Shown here in pieces: positions 44,721 through 58,300 of a DNA stretch of 64,000 nucleotides. The stretch comes from Rhytidiadelphus loreus. Taxonomy: Eukaryota > Streptophyta > Bryopsida > Hypnales > Hylocomiaceae. Numbering within the stretch: position 1 is the first letter of the stretch; each line of letters begins with the position of its first letter. The stretch lies in assembly GCA_947034895.1 (NCBI GenBank), contig OX344762.1, positions 82,330,981-82,394,980 on the forward strand. The letters run 5' to 3'. The position numbers and the translations under genes were made by a program. The notes under the pieces were generated by a model. It was not told where the DNA came from and made no database searches. It worked only from the letters and a program-made list of their open reading frames with translations.

Positions 44721-47079
44721 CTCAAATGGATTAGTTACCATAATTAAAAATGGATGAAGTAAGAAGATGGATAAACTGAAATTTCTTTAATTTGAACCTC
44801 TCCCCAATTACATTTTGGAATATCTTACATAGCTGCTACACTAACATTGATTACATAATACTTATCACATTCAAACTTTTTAACTTATAACATGACTGTC
44901 TTCTAATGAAAGGGTTTAAAGTGTACCGTATTTCTATAAACATTGCCTAATACATAGGTACATGTAAGTTTCATTTTTTTTCTTCCCTCTAACAGACAAA
45001 ACCCAAAGCTTTAAGTATAGGGGTTCTTTAACGAGAAAGGTCAATTAGTTTGTTGTTTAAGTGTCTAAGGTCACTTTCAAGTAGATCTAAATGAGATTTT
45101 ATAATGGTAATTTTGGAAATAAAATGTTAAACTCCCCCAAAGCCCAATTCATAATATTGACTTATAATTTTTGTCAATTGGACCACTTGCAACCCTACCG
45201 CAACTTGTTGTGTCACGATAAGACAAGTTGTACCAACTTATAGAATATAGACGGTTAGACTTACATGATTCAACAATTCAATTCCAAAACATACAAAACA
45301 ACTAGACTCAACTTTAAATACAATTGGCGATCCCTCACAAATTCATAGTTGATCAAAATAATTGCAACTTTGTTGGGACTTTTAGATTTTCAACTATCAA
45401 TTTATACTAAGAACTAGTCCAATTTTCTTGATAGTTAAGCTATGTGTAAATTAGAGATGACTATAGGCTGTCACCACAAGTTTATTCAACCACTTCCACA
45501 AACTATCATCCTCACAACTTCCTTACTAAATTTTACAAACATACAAATCAATTCAACTTCAATTTAGACATTTTAAACTACACTTGGTCTTTGACAAATT
45601 GACAACTTATCACATTTGCAACACTTGACCCTATGCTTGACTAATTATTCTTGACAAAAACAACTAGACTTAGTATAATTTAATGATACATCTTTCAACC
45701 AAAACAACAAACACAATAACAACTAGACTATATAGAACTCGATGTAGAATTCTAATCTAATTAATTCAAAACAATTTCAATCATAGTAGACGCAATCATT
45801 GCACCTTTTCAAATTCATTTCATCTTCCATCAATATAAATAGCAAGGAAATCTCGTCTTGCTCAACATTTCAGTGTTTGCCCGACTTCTTTGTCGATCAT
45901 GTAAACCTGCAACTCATAGTCCCACTTGGACTTTGCTTCATTCTCAACAATGACAATCTAACCCACCTGGTCAATTTGTCTTCCAAACTTTCATCTAACA
46001 ATCTCTTTGAATCCACTCCTTGACAATTCCTTTGTCCAGTGGCTCACAAATAATTAATTGATGGTTTGATAAATACAATTGGAGTTTCTATATTTACAAT
46101 AGTCACAAACTAATGACAAGAATATTCCAGCCATAACATAGGCAATTTGGCACACACAATTACATTCATACAACAATATAATATTAATTGATTAAAGATT
46201 TTTGTTAACACAAATTATTTATGAGCCATATACAAAAAATAGACTTTGATATGAACTCCCCCAACAAAAACCTAGCTATATAGTTTCAATGGACCTAGCT
46301 ATGTAGTTTCAAGAGTTGCATGACGACTTTTCTAATATTTGATCTCAACAAACACCAAGCCCAAATTGTCAACCTTCTAATCTTTCCAAGTCGACCTTCT
46401 TCCAATCTAATTTGTAAGCCTTTCATATTAGTGTGAACTATTTGACAACTTGTATTTTCACAACTAAATGGAACTAACTTGACCCTTACAAAAAACATTA
46501 AGAGGACAAAATGACAAATTGTATAAAATTGATATGACTACAGTATATATTAACGTTTTCATTTTGAAGTGGGGACAATTTAATGGAACCCTAAATTCTA
46601 GCTTCAAGAATTCATTTAATTAACTCAGTGGCCTTCTCCACATAAACCTAAGTAAATAAAACTCATCTCTACTGGATTAGTCTAAACTTGACTTTGGATT
46701 CCAAGTATTGTAGTTTATTTTGTATAATTGCTTAAAGATATGCTTCTTGAATAGCCTACTGTAAAATGAATTTATGTAGAATGGGGGATAAAAGCTATGC
46801 TCAAGGTTACAAATGGTATGCAACTACATACAATCTCTACCATTCAAAAAAAGTAGTTTGGAGACTTTGTTTTGTAAAGAATAAATAGTGTTGGTTTGAA
46901 ATGGAGTGGAATGTCTTCTAAGAAAATCAACATTGAATTAAAACAAGTAAATGCTACTACTTGTTTTATAATTTGTAAATTTCCTTTATGTCAATGTCTT
47001 GGTATTGAATGTAATATGCATATCCTTGGTTGGTGATGGAGTTTTTGTTATGTAGAGTAAATCCTTTAACTTGATAGCA
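44721..47079. other. AT-rich intergenic DNA
   Basis: No coding or structural feature recognised. Runs of CAACTT/ACAACTAGACT-like words recur irregularly around 45200-45760. Confidence 0.4.
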
Positions 47080-49760
47080 AAGGTCATCTAGAACATGTCC
47101 TAGGGCATCGATGAAGAAAGATTGAATGCCAATTATAATTATCTACGAGGATATGAGACCCAAGTTTGTGAATAAGGATAATGAAATTAGAGTTAAAGAA
47201 GGGACGAAGAGGTTGGTTTGTGAATATAAATGATGCTAAGTTCACTACATTGTTGCCAACCATATTCCACATATCTTAGAAGAATTCAATTAGGATTTTG
47301 TTTGGGCGAAGGGCTTGTTCTTTTACCATATTGTGGACAACCTATCAAAACTCAATGTTGGAAAAAGGCTCAATGACCATATCATTTTGGGAGGTTGTGG
47401 CAATTGATGGGATGCAAGAAAAAATCTCTTATCTAGCTTCAACAAGCGCTAAGGATTTGTTGAATTTGTTAGCTTGATACAATTCATTGTAATAGGATAG
47501 AATGTAGAAGGAAATGGGTCAGCATGATCAATTAAAGAAATGACTTCCCAATTGAGCTCATGTATGAGGGGTTTTGGATTTGATGGCATTTACAATTATG
47601 AAGAATTCTTTTGTACAATGATCTCTTGTTTGTATGCAAGTGCCATGGCACTTTGCTTTGAGTTTAGGTAATCAAATTCCTTGAAGGGCCTATTCATTAG
47701 TTTTATCAAGTGTGAGTCTTGGTTGCGGGTCATCCAATCATTATAAAGAGTAAGTTTGGCCTCTCTACTTGCCTCTCTAAAGTACTAGAATTGCTCCACA
47801 TATAAGGTTCAGCATGCTTTTGGAGGGGATTGGAAAAAATTGTCACTAAGATGTTTGATTTTCTTAGAGCAACTCAAGCCACTTGGGGAGGAAAGGTTTT
47901 GTTGTTAAGAACAGATTGCTCATCGAAAAGGGATGCAATCTAAGCCTTTTGCTCTTGGTTTTGGAGTACTAATGGGCAAAAAGATGGTGATAAAGGAGTA
48001 TAAGTGTTGTTTATGTATGGATAAGAAAATGGGAGATTAGTCCAAAAGTGTTTGAAGCAAGGGGAGGATATACCTATGGATCCTCCAAGGTTGTGGAGTG
48101 ACAGTGAAACATGAAAATTTTCAATTCAAGTCATGATGTTTTTGGTGCCATTATGACCATTATCCTATGTGTAGTATTTGTCACCTAATTTATTAAAGGC
48201 ATTGACTACAAACACATCCTACAAGTCATGTAGGTACATAAGATTCCCATGCATTTAGTCCTATACATGAACCTTTGGTAAGTGCTAAGCCATCTATCTT
48301 ATCTTTGAACATTTCAATTTTGTTAAAGTTCCCATTTAGTATCCAATGGGCATCTAAAAGAAGAAATGGCCCAATGGTATCCCATAGTCATGCATGATTA
48401 AATGTCTAATTGTAAGTGTAGATATTAAGGATTCCTAGTACAAAGGATGGTGAGAGCTATAGTGTTAACCCCTAAAGGACCAAGTTGCATTTTTTTGGCA
48501 ACATAGCAATTTTGGGTAGCTCACTACACATGCAATTTTTATTTTTTTATTTGAAATTTTCATACAACATTGGGACAAGGTTTTTCTTGAAGGCCAACAA
48601 TTTTCATAACTTTTGACTATATGGTTAAAAAGTTATGTATGATATGTAATTTTTTTCCAAGCTAGGCAAATAAAAAAATTCACTTTTTTCATAAACAAAA
48701 ATTTGAAATTGGTTTTCTAGATTTATATAAATATATGGAAAGATGTGAACCATTCCATTTTCATTAACGAGATGAAAGTTATGAGGAGTTTTAGTTTGTG
48801 GGCAATTATTGATTCTCTACTCTCAAATAAACTTTGAAGTCCTTTCTTTTAACTCAATTTTCAATATGTTTTGAAAAAAATATAATCACAGGATGTAGAT
48901 TTTTTATTATTACGGATGACATTACAACCATAGGGTTGGCGTTTTCAATTTCATAACTAAATTCTTAACAATTTTATATTTTGAATCATTTTCTCCTTCT
49001 TTTTGCTTCCTATTTTTTTTCTTATATGTTGTATAGTGCAATTCCAAATGATTTGAAAATTTTCAAGCATATAGCTAACTTGCTTTGAAGGATGAATTCA
49101 AAGCAACACTACCAACATGGACATCTTTTCATACAAAATGCACATGACCTTGTGAAGTGCAATAGCCCTATTTTTTTTTACATGGCCCCAAAAAGTTTTT
49201 TTTGTCAATTCCTGCTAATATCTTGCAATCCACATGGTGGAAATTTCTGAATTTTTTTTCCACATCTTTTTAAACGAGTGTAATATAACATCCTATGGTT
49301 ACATGTGTCCAAAAATATTGTTTTTTTTCTAAAATTTGATACTTGTACTAGAAGTGGTAGTTTTGAAACATTTTTGGTGAAAACATAGTTGAAGAACGTT
49401 AGGGATTAAACATTGGGCTCTACTAGGAATTAGGACCCCTGTCTTCTCAAAGACCCGCTCAAAGAATGGAGCTACTTTAGATGAGGTGAGGATGCCAATA
49501 ATAGACATTAAGCATATGGATTTGAGAATGAAGGTAACATTATTCCAAAAAATTAGACCACCCTTATGAGGGAAGGAATGGTTTGTATTCAAATTGTCAT
49601 TTAAGTGTAAATGATGGTCTTGCAATAGGAGGATATCAATTTGTGGTATGAAATTTTGGACAAGGTTGCATATTTCAAGTTGTTTAATGCATCCCTAGTC
49701 TTCTAAGGATTTTTGGTATTAAGGAACATGATGGCTATGGATTAGATAATATTCAAGACC
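47080..49760 (-). mobile_element. Degenerate LINE (non-LTR retrotransposon), split by a DNA element
   Basis: On the minus strand the endonuclease part reads NFIPQIDILLLQDHHL (about 49680-49610), like the LINE 'DI.FLQETHL' block. The interval 49405-48469 is foreign. Beyond it, WILNGNFNKIEMFKDKIDG (about 48345-48284) matches the 'GDFN' block, followed by a KYYTWDNG-type motif. Then a reverse-transcriptase entry region, NKILIEFF-stop-DMWNMVGN and FNSNFIILIHKLGSHI (about 47320-47130), matches the LINE 'GPDG..IEFY...W' and 'NSTFITLIPK' blocks. Stops and frameshifts are scattered throughout. The 3' part is truncated or unrecognised. It is dead. Confidence 0.65.
48469..49405. mobile_element. TTAA-flanked non-autonomous element inserted in the LINE
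   Basis: TTAA (48465-48468) precedes CCCCTAAAGGACC. The right end CGTTAGGGA is followed by TTAA (49406-49409). Short inverted ends (YCCCTAA) and TTAA flanks suggest a piggyBac-like MITE. It interrupts the LINE endonuclease region. A relative in reverse orientation ends at 10976 and another begins near 50890. Confidence 0.65.
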
Positions 49761-49785
49761 TGGGAGGCTGGAGAGCATTATGGGA

Positions 49786-49981
49786 ATGCTAAGTCTAATA
49801 GTTTATAATAAACGTTCATATCTATACTTTTCGTAAATATAAGGGTGTAGAAAGAGTGTGTTATGGGTTGTAACAGTTTTTGCTCAAGAGTATTATGGGC
49901 CCAAATGCCAAGTCTAATAGTTCATCACAAATGTCTATATCTATAATTTTTGCAAATCTAAGGGTGTAGAAAGAGAGTCTA
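49786..49981 (+). repeat. Imperfect ~124-bp direct repeat, two copies
   Basis: GCTAAGTCTAATAGTTTATA and GCCAAGTCTAATAGTTCATC begin the copies. Both share CTATA...TAAGGGTGTAGAAAGAGTGT or ...AGAGAGTCT. Confidence 0.75.
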
Positions 49982-50117
49982 CTTTACAAATTATAACATT
50001 TTTTTTACTATCCAACGGAATGGAGACAAATTTGCCTTGAAAATTGGACTTGGTATCATGGAATTGTTGTATAGTAGGGTCCCAATCAAAATGGCGTTTC
50101 GGAAATTGCAATGAAGG

Positions 50118-50570
50118 AAATTTCAATTTTGCCAAATTTGATAGCCTGCCATGAGCTGAAAAATTGGTATTTTATCACAAAGTTTTTACCACAGCATCAT
50201 CTTTATATTAGTAACATGTGTGCCAAATTTTAAGGCCAAAAGATTCACCAAAAAAAAGTTATTCAGAATCTACCAATATGGGTAGCTATGGAAAAAATTT
50301 CATTGCTGCCAATTTTGACAGCCTCCCAAGGATTGAAAAAAAATTACTCTATGCTAATAACTTATTTTTCAAATTTCAAAGACAAAAGATTAATACAAAA
50401 AAAGATATTTGCAAATTGCAATCTACCAACATGTGTTGTTTTGAGAAACACTTGTGGAAACCATTTCACTACTGCCAACTTTGACACCCTCCCAAGGGCT
50501 GAGAAATTGTCTATTTACCATAAATTTTTTGGCACAAGATATGATTCATGTTAATAACAAGTGCGCCAAA
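50118..50570 (+). repeat. Imperfect ~160-190-bp tandem repeat, three copies
   Basis: The word series TGCCAAATTTGATAGCCTGC, TGCCAATTTTGACAGCCTCC and TGCCAACTTTGACACCCTCC marks three units near 50130, 50310 and 50475. Each is followed by an (A)GGATTGA or GAGCTGAAAAATT block and an ATTAGTAAC/ATAAC-GTG-TGCCAAATTT stretch. Confidence 0.7.
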
Positions 50571-50885
50571 TTTGAATAGAGAGAGTGTGACTATGCAACT
50601 ATGCAATGATCTTTTACTAAAAGTTTCACTTAAACTATTAAAAGATTTTTTTTTCAAATAAATTATATGATGCTCTATTTCTATAAATATTTTCTTTAAA
50701 AATAATAAACCATGATTTATTGGGTGATGTTTGAAAATTTTAAAACCCTAAAAAACAATGAAAAGTACTCTATTGCGACATAAAAACATACCATGGAAAA
50801 TTGGAAATGTAGACATAGCCAACACACATTATAGTTTTTGATTGCAAGGTGCTTTTTAATCCAAATGTTGTTAAATAATGATAGG

Positions 50886-51250
50886 TTAATCCCTAAAGGA
50901 CCAAGTGGATTACTTTGATTTTCTAGAATATTCAGGCAAGTTCTTTTGACTTCATAATTTAGATTGTTTGTATGAAATTTTTAGAATGGCTGTTAATTTG
51001 TCAAATTTATATGTGAAGTTTTGTTTTACATCATTCTTATAAATATTGTAAAAGTTATAATTTTTTTTAAAAATATTTTAGTGTCAAAGTGGATAGCTAA
51101 AATATATTCTAAAATATAGTAATTAACCTTATTTGGTTTTATAGACTGATAGCTATACAAAATCACTTGAACCATTGAATTATGAATAACGAAATGAAAG
51201 TTACGAGGGGTTTTATTTGTAGGTAATGAAGGTAGAAAAAACATATAAAG
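50886..51250 (+). repeat. Diverged relative of the 48.5-kb TTAA element, left part
   Basis: TTAATCCCTAAAGGACCAAG (50886-50905) matches TTAACCCCTAAAGGACCAAG at 48465. An AACCATTGAA...ACGAAATGAAAGTTACGAGG block (51170-51209) matches the inner AACCATTCCA...ATGAAAGTTATGAGGAGTTT. No right terminus was found. Confidence 0.6.
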
Positions 51251-52700
51251 TAAGTTTTTGAACCTAGTTATGATTTACGGAGTTTTTTGAATTAAAACAA
51301 TAAGAAAGGAATATTTATGTTGGAGAATTATCACCAATGGGATTGATAATTCTTAATTTTTTGTAAAAAGTTATTAGTGGTTTAGTTTCTTCATTCTTTC
51401 AAAACCGCCTTCCACTTTATAATTTTTTGTCACATGAATATGAAAGTTTTTTTTATTAACATTTTTTGTGTGTATTCTCAATTCATCTTCTAAGTTACCA
51501 TTCAGAAAAACACACAAGTATTATGGGACATTCACTTTTTTTTTTCTTAAATTGTTGAAAGACCATACTTCACCTTTGGGAAGGGCTAGAAAAAACTCCT
51601 TTATGAAGTTTATTCTTATTAAACTTGCAATGGATTGGGATTTTCTATCTATAGTTTTAGGAGTGTACATGAGTAAGTTAACTAAAGGATCATACAATTG
51701 AATTTATTGAAGGATCTATATTGATGAATATTTTAGCCTTGCTTTAGATATAAGTATTTTGAAACAATTTTGGACATCAAAATTCAGTAAAATTTTAGGG
51801 CAATTTGAAAATTTGAAAATAATAAGAAATAATGAAAAATTGTGCATTGTGACATAAAATTAATTACCATGCAAAAGCATACACGGCAAGCACTCATGTT
51901 TTTATTCCATGGTGATTTCCAAACCCAATGTCAACAAATAAATATATTAAAGGAAATGAACCCATTGTGGGCAAAATGGTTGCCATGTCCCCACAATACT
52001 GTTGAATTGTTTTAATTTTTCACATAAGAGGGGACAAGTGTAAGAGAAACTTTTAGTTAATAAAATTATGTTTCTCCCAAATAATATGAATTTGTTATTA
52101 ATTTTTGAGGAGTATTTCCCATATAACCCAACAAACTGTGATTAGGCACCCCCCAAATCAACAAAAAAGCATCTGTAATTGTCATTTACTCACCTACAAT
52201 TGCTACAATATTTCCTTAAAATGACCTTGAAGTTGCCACTTTCTGTGATGGTTTTACAATCAACGCATAAAAGATCCTATTGTGCTACAAAGGCCGCTAT
52301 ATTCATGTCACTCAAATTTAACTATCTATACATTAAATTAGGTTGTTTGTTTGTTTTGTTTGTTATGGGCAAATAAAAAATATCCTATTGTGCCACAAGG
52401 ACCATTGTCACTCAAACTTGACTATTTATACAATAAATTAGTTGTTTGAACTATAGGTCCCTTAGTTGCGTTGGGTCCCTTATTTGCCTTGGAAAGCTTT
52501 TGTGCAAAGAGGGGTGCATGGGTTTTGTTTCATGGTATTCTAACTCAAGACAAAGAAGATATTGAGTTTCAAAGTTTTTATGAATTAAAAAATTAGAAAA
52601 TATATTTTATTTTTATTTTTGAAGGATTGACATCCTTGTGGTTGTAATAACATAGGACATATAGCAAAAGAAGGTAGAAGTACCTATTTGTGATAACTTA
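51251..52700. other. AT-rich intergenic DNA
   Basis: A partial local duplication around TTGTTTGTTTTGTTTGTT and TATCCTATTGTGC (52250-52390) is seen. No gene was recognised. Confidence 0.4.
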
Positions 52701-53162
52701 AGCATTTCATATGACACAGGGCATTCTACTAAGCATTTGAGCTTGTAGGATGTGGAATTACTAAGCATTTGAGCTCAATGTGTGCAAACATAAGGATAAG
52801 AATGCAAATTTTTTTTTCCTAAGCATGAATATTTTATTTAATGTAAATGTGAATCACTATATATTTTTTCAACCCATTGAGAGACTGTGAGTTCCTAAAC
52901 ATTCCCTGGACTATGCAAACATCACTAAACTAGCATTTCATATGATACAGGGCATTCTACTAAGCATTTGAGCTTGTAGGATGTGGAATTACTAAGCATT
53001 TGAGCTCAATGTGTGCAAACATAAGGATAAGAATGCAAATTTTTTTTTCCTAAGCATGAATATTTTATTTAATGTAAATGTGAATCACTATATATTTTTT
53101 CAACCCATTGAGAGACTGTGAGTTCCTAAACATTCCCTGGACTATGCAAACATCACTAAACT
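52701..53162 (+). repeat. Recent 231-bp tandem duplication
   Basis: AGCATTTCATATGACACAGG at 52701 recurs as AGCATTTCATATGATACAGG at 52932. Both copies run to ...ATCACTAAACTAGC. I see a single base difference, so the duplication is very young, or an assembly artefact. Confidence 0.95.
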
Positions 53163-53542
53163 AGCAATCCGACATGGCCGAGAGACTACTATGTCAGACT
53201 ACATAAAAAAATAAAAATAAAAAAATTTAAATAATATTTTAGTATTTTTTTTGAAATTTTGAAATTTATTATTATTTTTATTATTAAATAACCTGACTGT
53301 TCGGCCATGGTTCACAACATAGAAAACTATGGTCAGACAGTCTCTTGAAGGTCTCATATAACTTCTAATGTTTTCATCAAGACCCATTCCAATTTTATAG
53401 ACTTACCTATTATAGTTAGCCTTGACACTTCTCCCTAAGCAAGGAGAGAGATGAACAAACAAGAAGGTATAAACATAGAATATTTTTCAATGAATAGTGT
53501 ATCCACCTATTGTCCGCAATAGGTTAACCTAAAAAGCCATGA
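53163..53542. other. AT-rich DNA with an imperfect inverted repeat
   Basis: CATGGCCGAGAGACTACTAT(G)TCAGAC (53172-53197) is mirrored by an interrupted GTCAGACAGTCTCTT region near 53333, around an A/T-rich core. It is possibly another small foldback element, whose ends I could not fix. Confidence 0.4.
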
Positions 53543-53956
53543 TAAGGTAGTATGCTCTAAAAGCGACCATTTAAGAGCTGGTCCGCCTTTTTCATAGGCT
53601 GAAGTGGACAGAATTATTTTTAGATCATTTTTCAGAGAAAGAAAAATGGATGTGGAAACTAACACAAGTGGTTTTGTATTTTTCCAAGTATTTTTGAATT
53701 ACTTATAAATTTTCAAAGATTCAGGGCATAGGCGCCTATTTGTGACCATAGGTTTCCCAAAATCTGTTCACTTGCAGTTTGTAAACAGATGTGCGGAAAT
53801 CAAAGGCAGTGATTGGCTCTTGCAATAGAAAAATAATTTTTTCTTGATGCATTCAATTGTTACAGTGGTCCATTTAAGGATCACTTGGTTTCCATTTTTC
53901 ACCCCAAAATAGGAGCGGTTTGAAGAAGGGGAGCGCTTTTACAGCATACTACCTTA
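53543..53956. mobile_element. MITE with TAAGGTAGTATGCT ends
   Basis: The left end TAAGGTAGTATGCTCTAAAA-GCG and the right end CGC-TTTTACAGCATACTACCT-TA are inverted repeats of 23 bp with one mismatch. The 414-bp interior is noncoding. It is the same family as 30344-30655. Confidence 0.8.
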
Positions 53957-55379
53957 AGGGGTTGTCTAAAATAGGTACTTCTACCATAATGCCCAATAAG
54001 TCACCCCTGTATGGCCCAAATCTCATTGATTCAATAGTGACCACTATGACCATTCTCATGCATGACCATTATGGGTCCATTTCTAGCTGCCTGAGAATAG
54101 AATAGACGATTTCTCTGGAATAGGCTCTTTCATTCCTTGCGACTAGTAATAAGTGAATCTGTACAACAAAACCTACCCACTTGATGAAAAGACAACACGA
54201 CGAGAAGAAAGAATGTTAAGACACGCACATCACGAACTCTTCAAACTGTTTATTCTTGCATGTCACTGGACATGCTGATATCTTGAACAAGTTTTTGAAT
54301 GAATATCAAAATCAAAGAACTCGCAAAAATTCGTCAAAAATGAACCGTCTTTAGCTAACCTATTTATTTTGCTACGGCCCATCTAGTTGGTATGAAATAG
54401 GCTGTTTCACAAAGACGTCCAAGGAACGCTCACGAACAGTAATCTCCTTTGTACAGTTGTTCAAAAATTGAGGATGATCCTCCAGAATTGTAGGTGCGAG
54501 AACATCCTTGAGGAAGAACGTCATGATTTCCAGGGAACATATGGAAATGCATGACAAAAAGGGCCTCATGTGTGAGATGTAGCACTCTTCAATCAACACA
54601 ATTCTTCCTCAAGGATGTGAAACATACACACCAATCGATGTAATATTATGAAATACATTCCTGGTGTTATTTGCCTATATGCACTGCTAGGTTGTCCTCT
54701 TCTCCGGATTCTGTCAATGTTCCACATTGTTTGCAGGCCTGAACATTAAGAAACAACAGTCTAACCAAACAAAGTTTAGCGACGACAAAAATTGACGATT
54801 GATCAAATGGACTTCTTAGACAGAGCATTGCTGAAATTTGAAAGTTCATCTCTAGACTGAAAAGGTCATATCTTTGTCGTAGCTGAACTTTGTTTCTACA
54901 AGTTTAGAGAAGCCGACTTTTGTAGGTTCCAAAGCTTTAGACTAGTTGCAATAAGAACAAGGAATCCGGCAACTGGTTGCAAGGAAATTAGGAACATGTC
55001 AGATGAATAAAATTAACTACAAACATTAATGACACCCCTGGCTCATTGCTGAGTAATATTATGGTACGTGATCATGTCCTCCAAAACATGGAAGTGATTA
55101 TTCTCAAAAAACATTCATACGAAGTTACCCGACAAACACCCTAGTAAACACCCACGCAGTTTCTAAAATTAATTAAGATGATATCTACTGCTAATAAAGG
55201 ATGCCTTGAGGTGCAGCATAAACAAATATAACACAAAAAGATCGACGAAGAAACTTACTTGGACGGAAGAAATAAACCCCAGCAGAAGAGCTTCGGAACT
55301 TACTACACCCTGTACAAATCTGGTGACCTTTTCCTGGTTTATTGAGAAAGCGTCATTTTTGGTCTGCTGGAGAGATCGT
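53957..55379. other. Intergenic or 3' portion of the B3-CW gene
   Basis: Composition becomes more balanced past 54100. Minus-strand frames at 54372-54599 and 54667-54849 carry no known motif; they could be 3' exons or UTR of the B3-CW gene. Confidence 0.3.
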
Positions 55380-58300
55380 CTAACTCAGATGACCGCAACC
55401 GTGTCCCTTCCTCCAGACCTTACCACCTCTTACTTTTGCTGTAGCATGAGACCTGAATTTCTCGCTCAATACTAGTTTTTGCATTTGCCCATAAGCTTCG
55501 TTCCACGTTCGAGGTTGTTTGCAGCAGGTCTCCTCTTTTTCAGCAGGAGGTGAATCGGAGACTTCGGAATCGTCGTCAGATGACTCCGTGTCACTACCTG
55601 TCTCACAGTCTGCAAAGACCATAAGACAACGACTACCACCGTTATTGCCTGAATAAAAAGGAAATGCCCCACTTTAAGATGACGGGTCGTTTAGATATTC
55701 AAAAAATTGGCTGCATTGTCTAAATAATTCTCTCATCTGGATTGTACTGGATTTCCACACGATACTCATATTAACGCTTTAAGAAATTAGTAAGCCGCTT
55801 CTGTAAAATAACGCCAGGCCATGGACGATACAAGAAGCTACTCCTTTCCAATACTTGCAGCCATCATGCACAATAATATATGAGACGCATGGTTTCATGA
55901 CAGGCAATGAAATTAAATCATGATGGGGAAGTCACGCGCCTGTTTCTGCCAAACCCTCGAGGAGTTCGTCCATCTCACGGTCACTCAGCTCCTGTGGTGC
56001 AGAGCAGTAGGCCCTACAAAATCAAGGACAGTACATTATACATAATATTTAAGGTGTACAGATTCAAAACAAAGTGGACACTCGGAGCTTGGACCGCGTG
56101 TAAATTCCATCAGCTTGACTAAAAGGTGATCTTCGAAAGAGGACAAACAACAAGGGACAAACACCACGCAACCGGCGCCAACCTTTTCAAATCCCACTCA
56201 TTCTCTGAACAGTTCCAACTTGCAGCCACGAATGCATCAGCCGGTAGTCTTCGCCAGCATCCACAGTCATCGCATTTCACCCACTGGTCATCCCTGAATT
56301 TACAAGAATTCAACTATCAGTAATTGAAGGTCTAACAGGACATAAAACGGACGAACGCCTGACGCTGAAAGGGCGAGTAAATCTAAAACAGCAGAGCATT
56401 TCATAGATAGTAAACTTCACATAACTGAAGTCTCATATAACCGAGCTTGGTACTACCCAGTTGTTTCACTCACGTTACCAAAGCCAGATATAATGTAAGG
56501 AATCTCACTCTGGAATCTCAGCGCTGTAGAATGTTTGCTTGGTAAGAACCGGAGGCTCCTACTTAGACATAAATCCAAAGTTAGGAATTACACTTCAAGT
56601 AGCTGAACGACAGATACAGGAAAAATAATTCACAGGGCTAATTCTTTGCTCTTTAATCCTCAAGCAATTATACGTAATGCGCACCTAGTCAAACACAGTA
56701 AAAGCTTCAATTCCTGAATCAATGAATGTTATCCACTTCGTTGTACAAAATTGAACAAAATCACATAGGTGCCATTCAAAATAGGATGAATCACCTTGCA
56801 TTCTTCGATCTCATGACCGTCAACACAAGTAGTCGTCAAAACAACACCAGGAGGGGCCCGAAAAAGATCCTGAATGTCCTCCCATTCGTAATAGTCCTCC
56901 ATAGTTAATCCCAGACTCGTTCCTCCTGAGCCCATTGAACCCGGTTTCATATTTACATGGTCACAGAGCTCCGCGGTGACGGACTGTCGTACTCCTAAAT
57001 TGTTCCCCATGATTGCTTCGTCACCCGCCAAGTGATCTGTTGATTTAGTTTCAGGAGGAAGATGTGGAGCCAACCTCCTTTTCTTCTTGTCAGAAGATTT
57101 AGTTAAGCCAAGGTTGAATCCCGTATTTTCGGTTGAAGGTGTTGCAGAAAGGTCGTGTAGTATTGCGTCGTCCAGCACAGACTTCCCCTCTTCGGTAGAA
57201 ACTCTGAGATCTCTCTTCGAGGGCACCCGTTCTTCAACCTCATCCTTCGAGACATTGAGCTTGATAGCTTTGCTAAGCTGGTGAGCAAGAACACACTCCC
57301 GTTAGCAATATACTTCTTATGATAAAATTTCTTCTACAAAAGAACCAAAAATTCTCTATTATCTGATTTTCAGATAAGTACCGTTTCAAACTTCGTAGCT
57401 TTGTACATTGTGATATATCCTCGTCTCAAGAACGACGCCCTCCATTACATGCTACGTTCATCTCAACTGAGAACGTTTGTAAATATGAACACCGGGCTTC
57501 CAATTGATTTTCAAAGTTAGGTCTAGATTTGATATGCATGGTTCCTATAAGAAATTTTAAAAATAAGGCAGCACTACAATATTCTCCAGAGAATTCTGTT
57601 AAGTTGCCTTGAAAGAATTGAGCCTGTGAATCCGGTGCATGCTTATTCTAAAAAAGGAGGAAGGAGGGAAAGAGGACACATACTGCAAGCGGCAGATAGA
57701 TATGGCTTTCCCAACCCAATAGCATACTATCAAATCTAGACCTAACTTTGAAAATCAGATGCAAGCAGAGCATAATTATATTTTATAGCGCGGTGGATGT
57801 TGTAGAGAAAGACTCTCTTGATCTGGAAGACACAGACGAAGAAGAGGAGAAAATCGAACCTTTTGGGAGGCCGGTTTTTGTTTGCGGATACCTATGAGTA
57901 CAGTTCCTTCTGGCTCCAACCTGCTGAAGTAGACTAGATCAACAGAAGCACATGCCGATGAGTGTTGATTACAATAATTGTCACATCACGATGAGTAACA
58001 CAACTTTCTCGAAGCTAAATTATATAGAGAGAATATTTCATCCACAAAGATAGCAATTTCAGGTGGTGGTGTGTTTGGAGCATGATCGTTAGGAACATTA
58101 AGGCCACGAAAGAGGACTTCAGGTAAAAGACTTCTTTTTTGCACCTGTATCTCCACCACGTAGATTTCGAGCTTGAACGAACGGGTAAAATTTCTTGAAG
58201 TAATAAATTCGACTCTCTTTGCTGTACCAGAAGCAAAACTCGAAGGACCACTTCTTTCCTGTATCATCTATAAGTGACATCCAGACGCCTCCTGGCTTGG

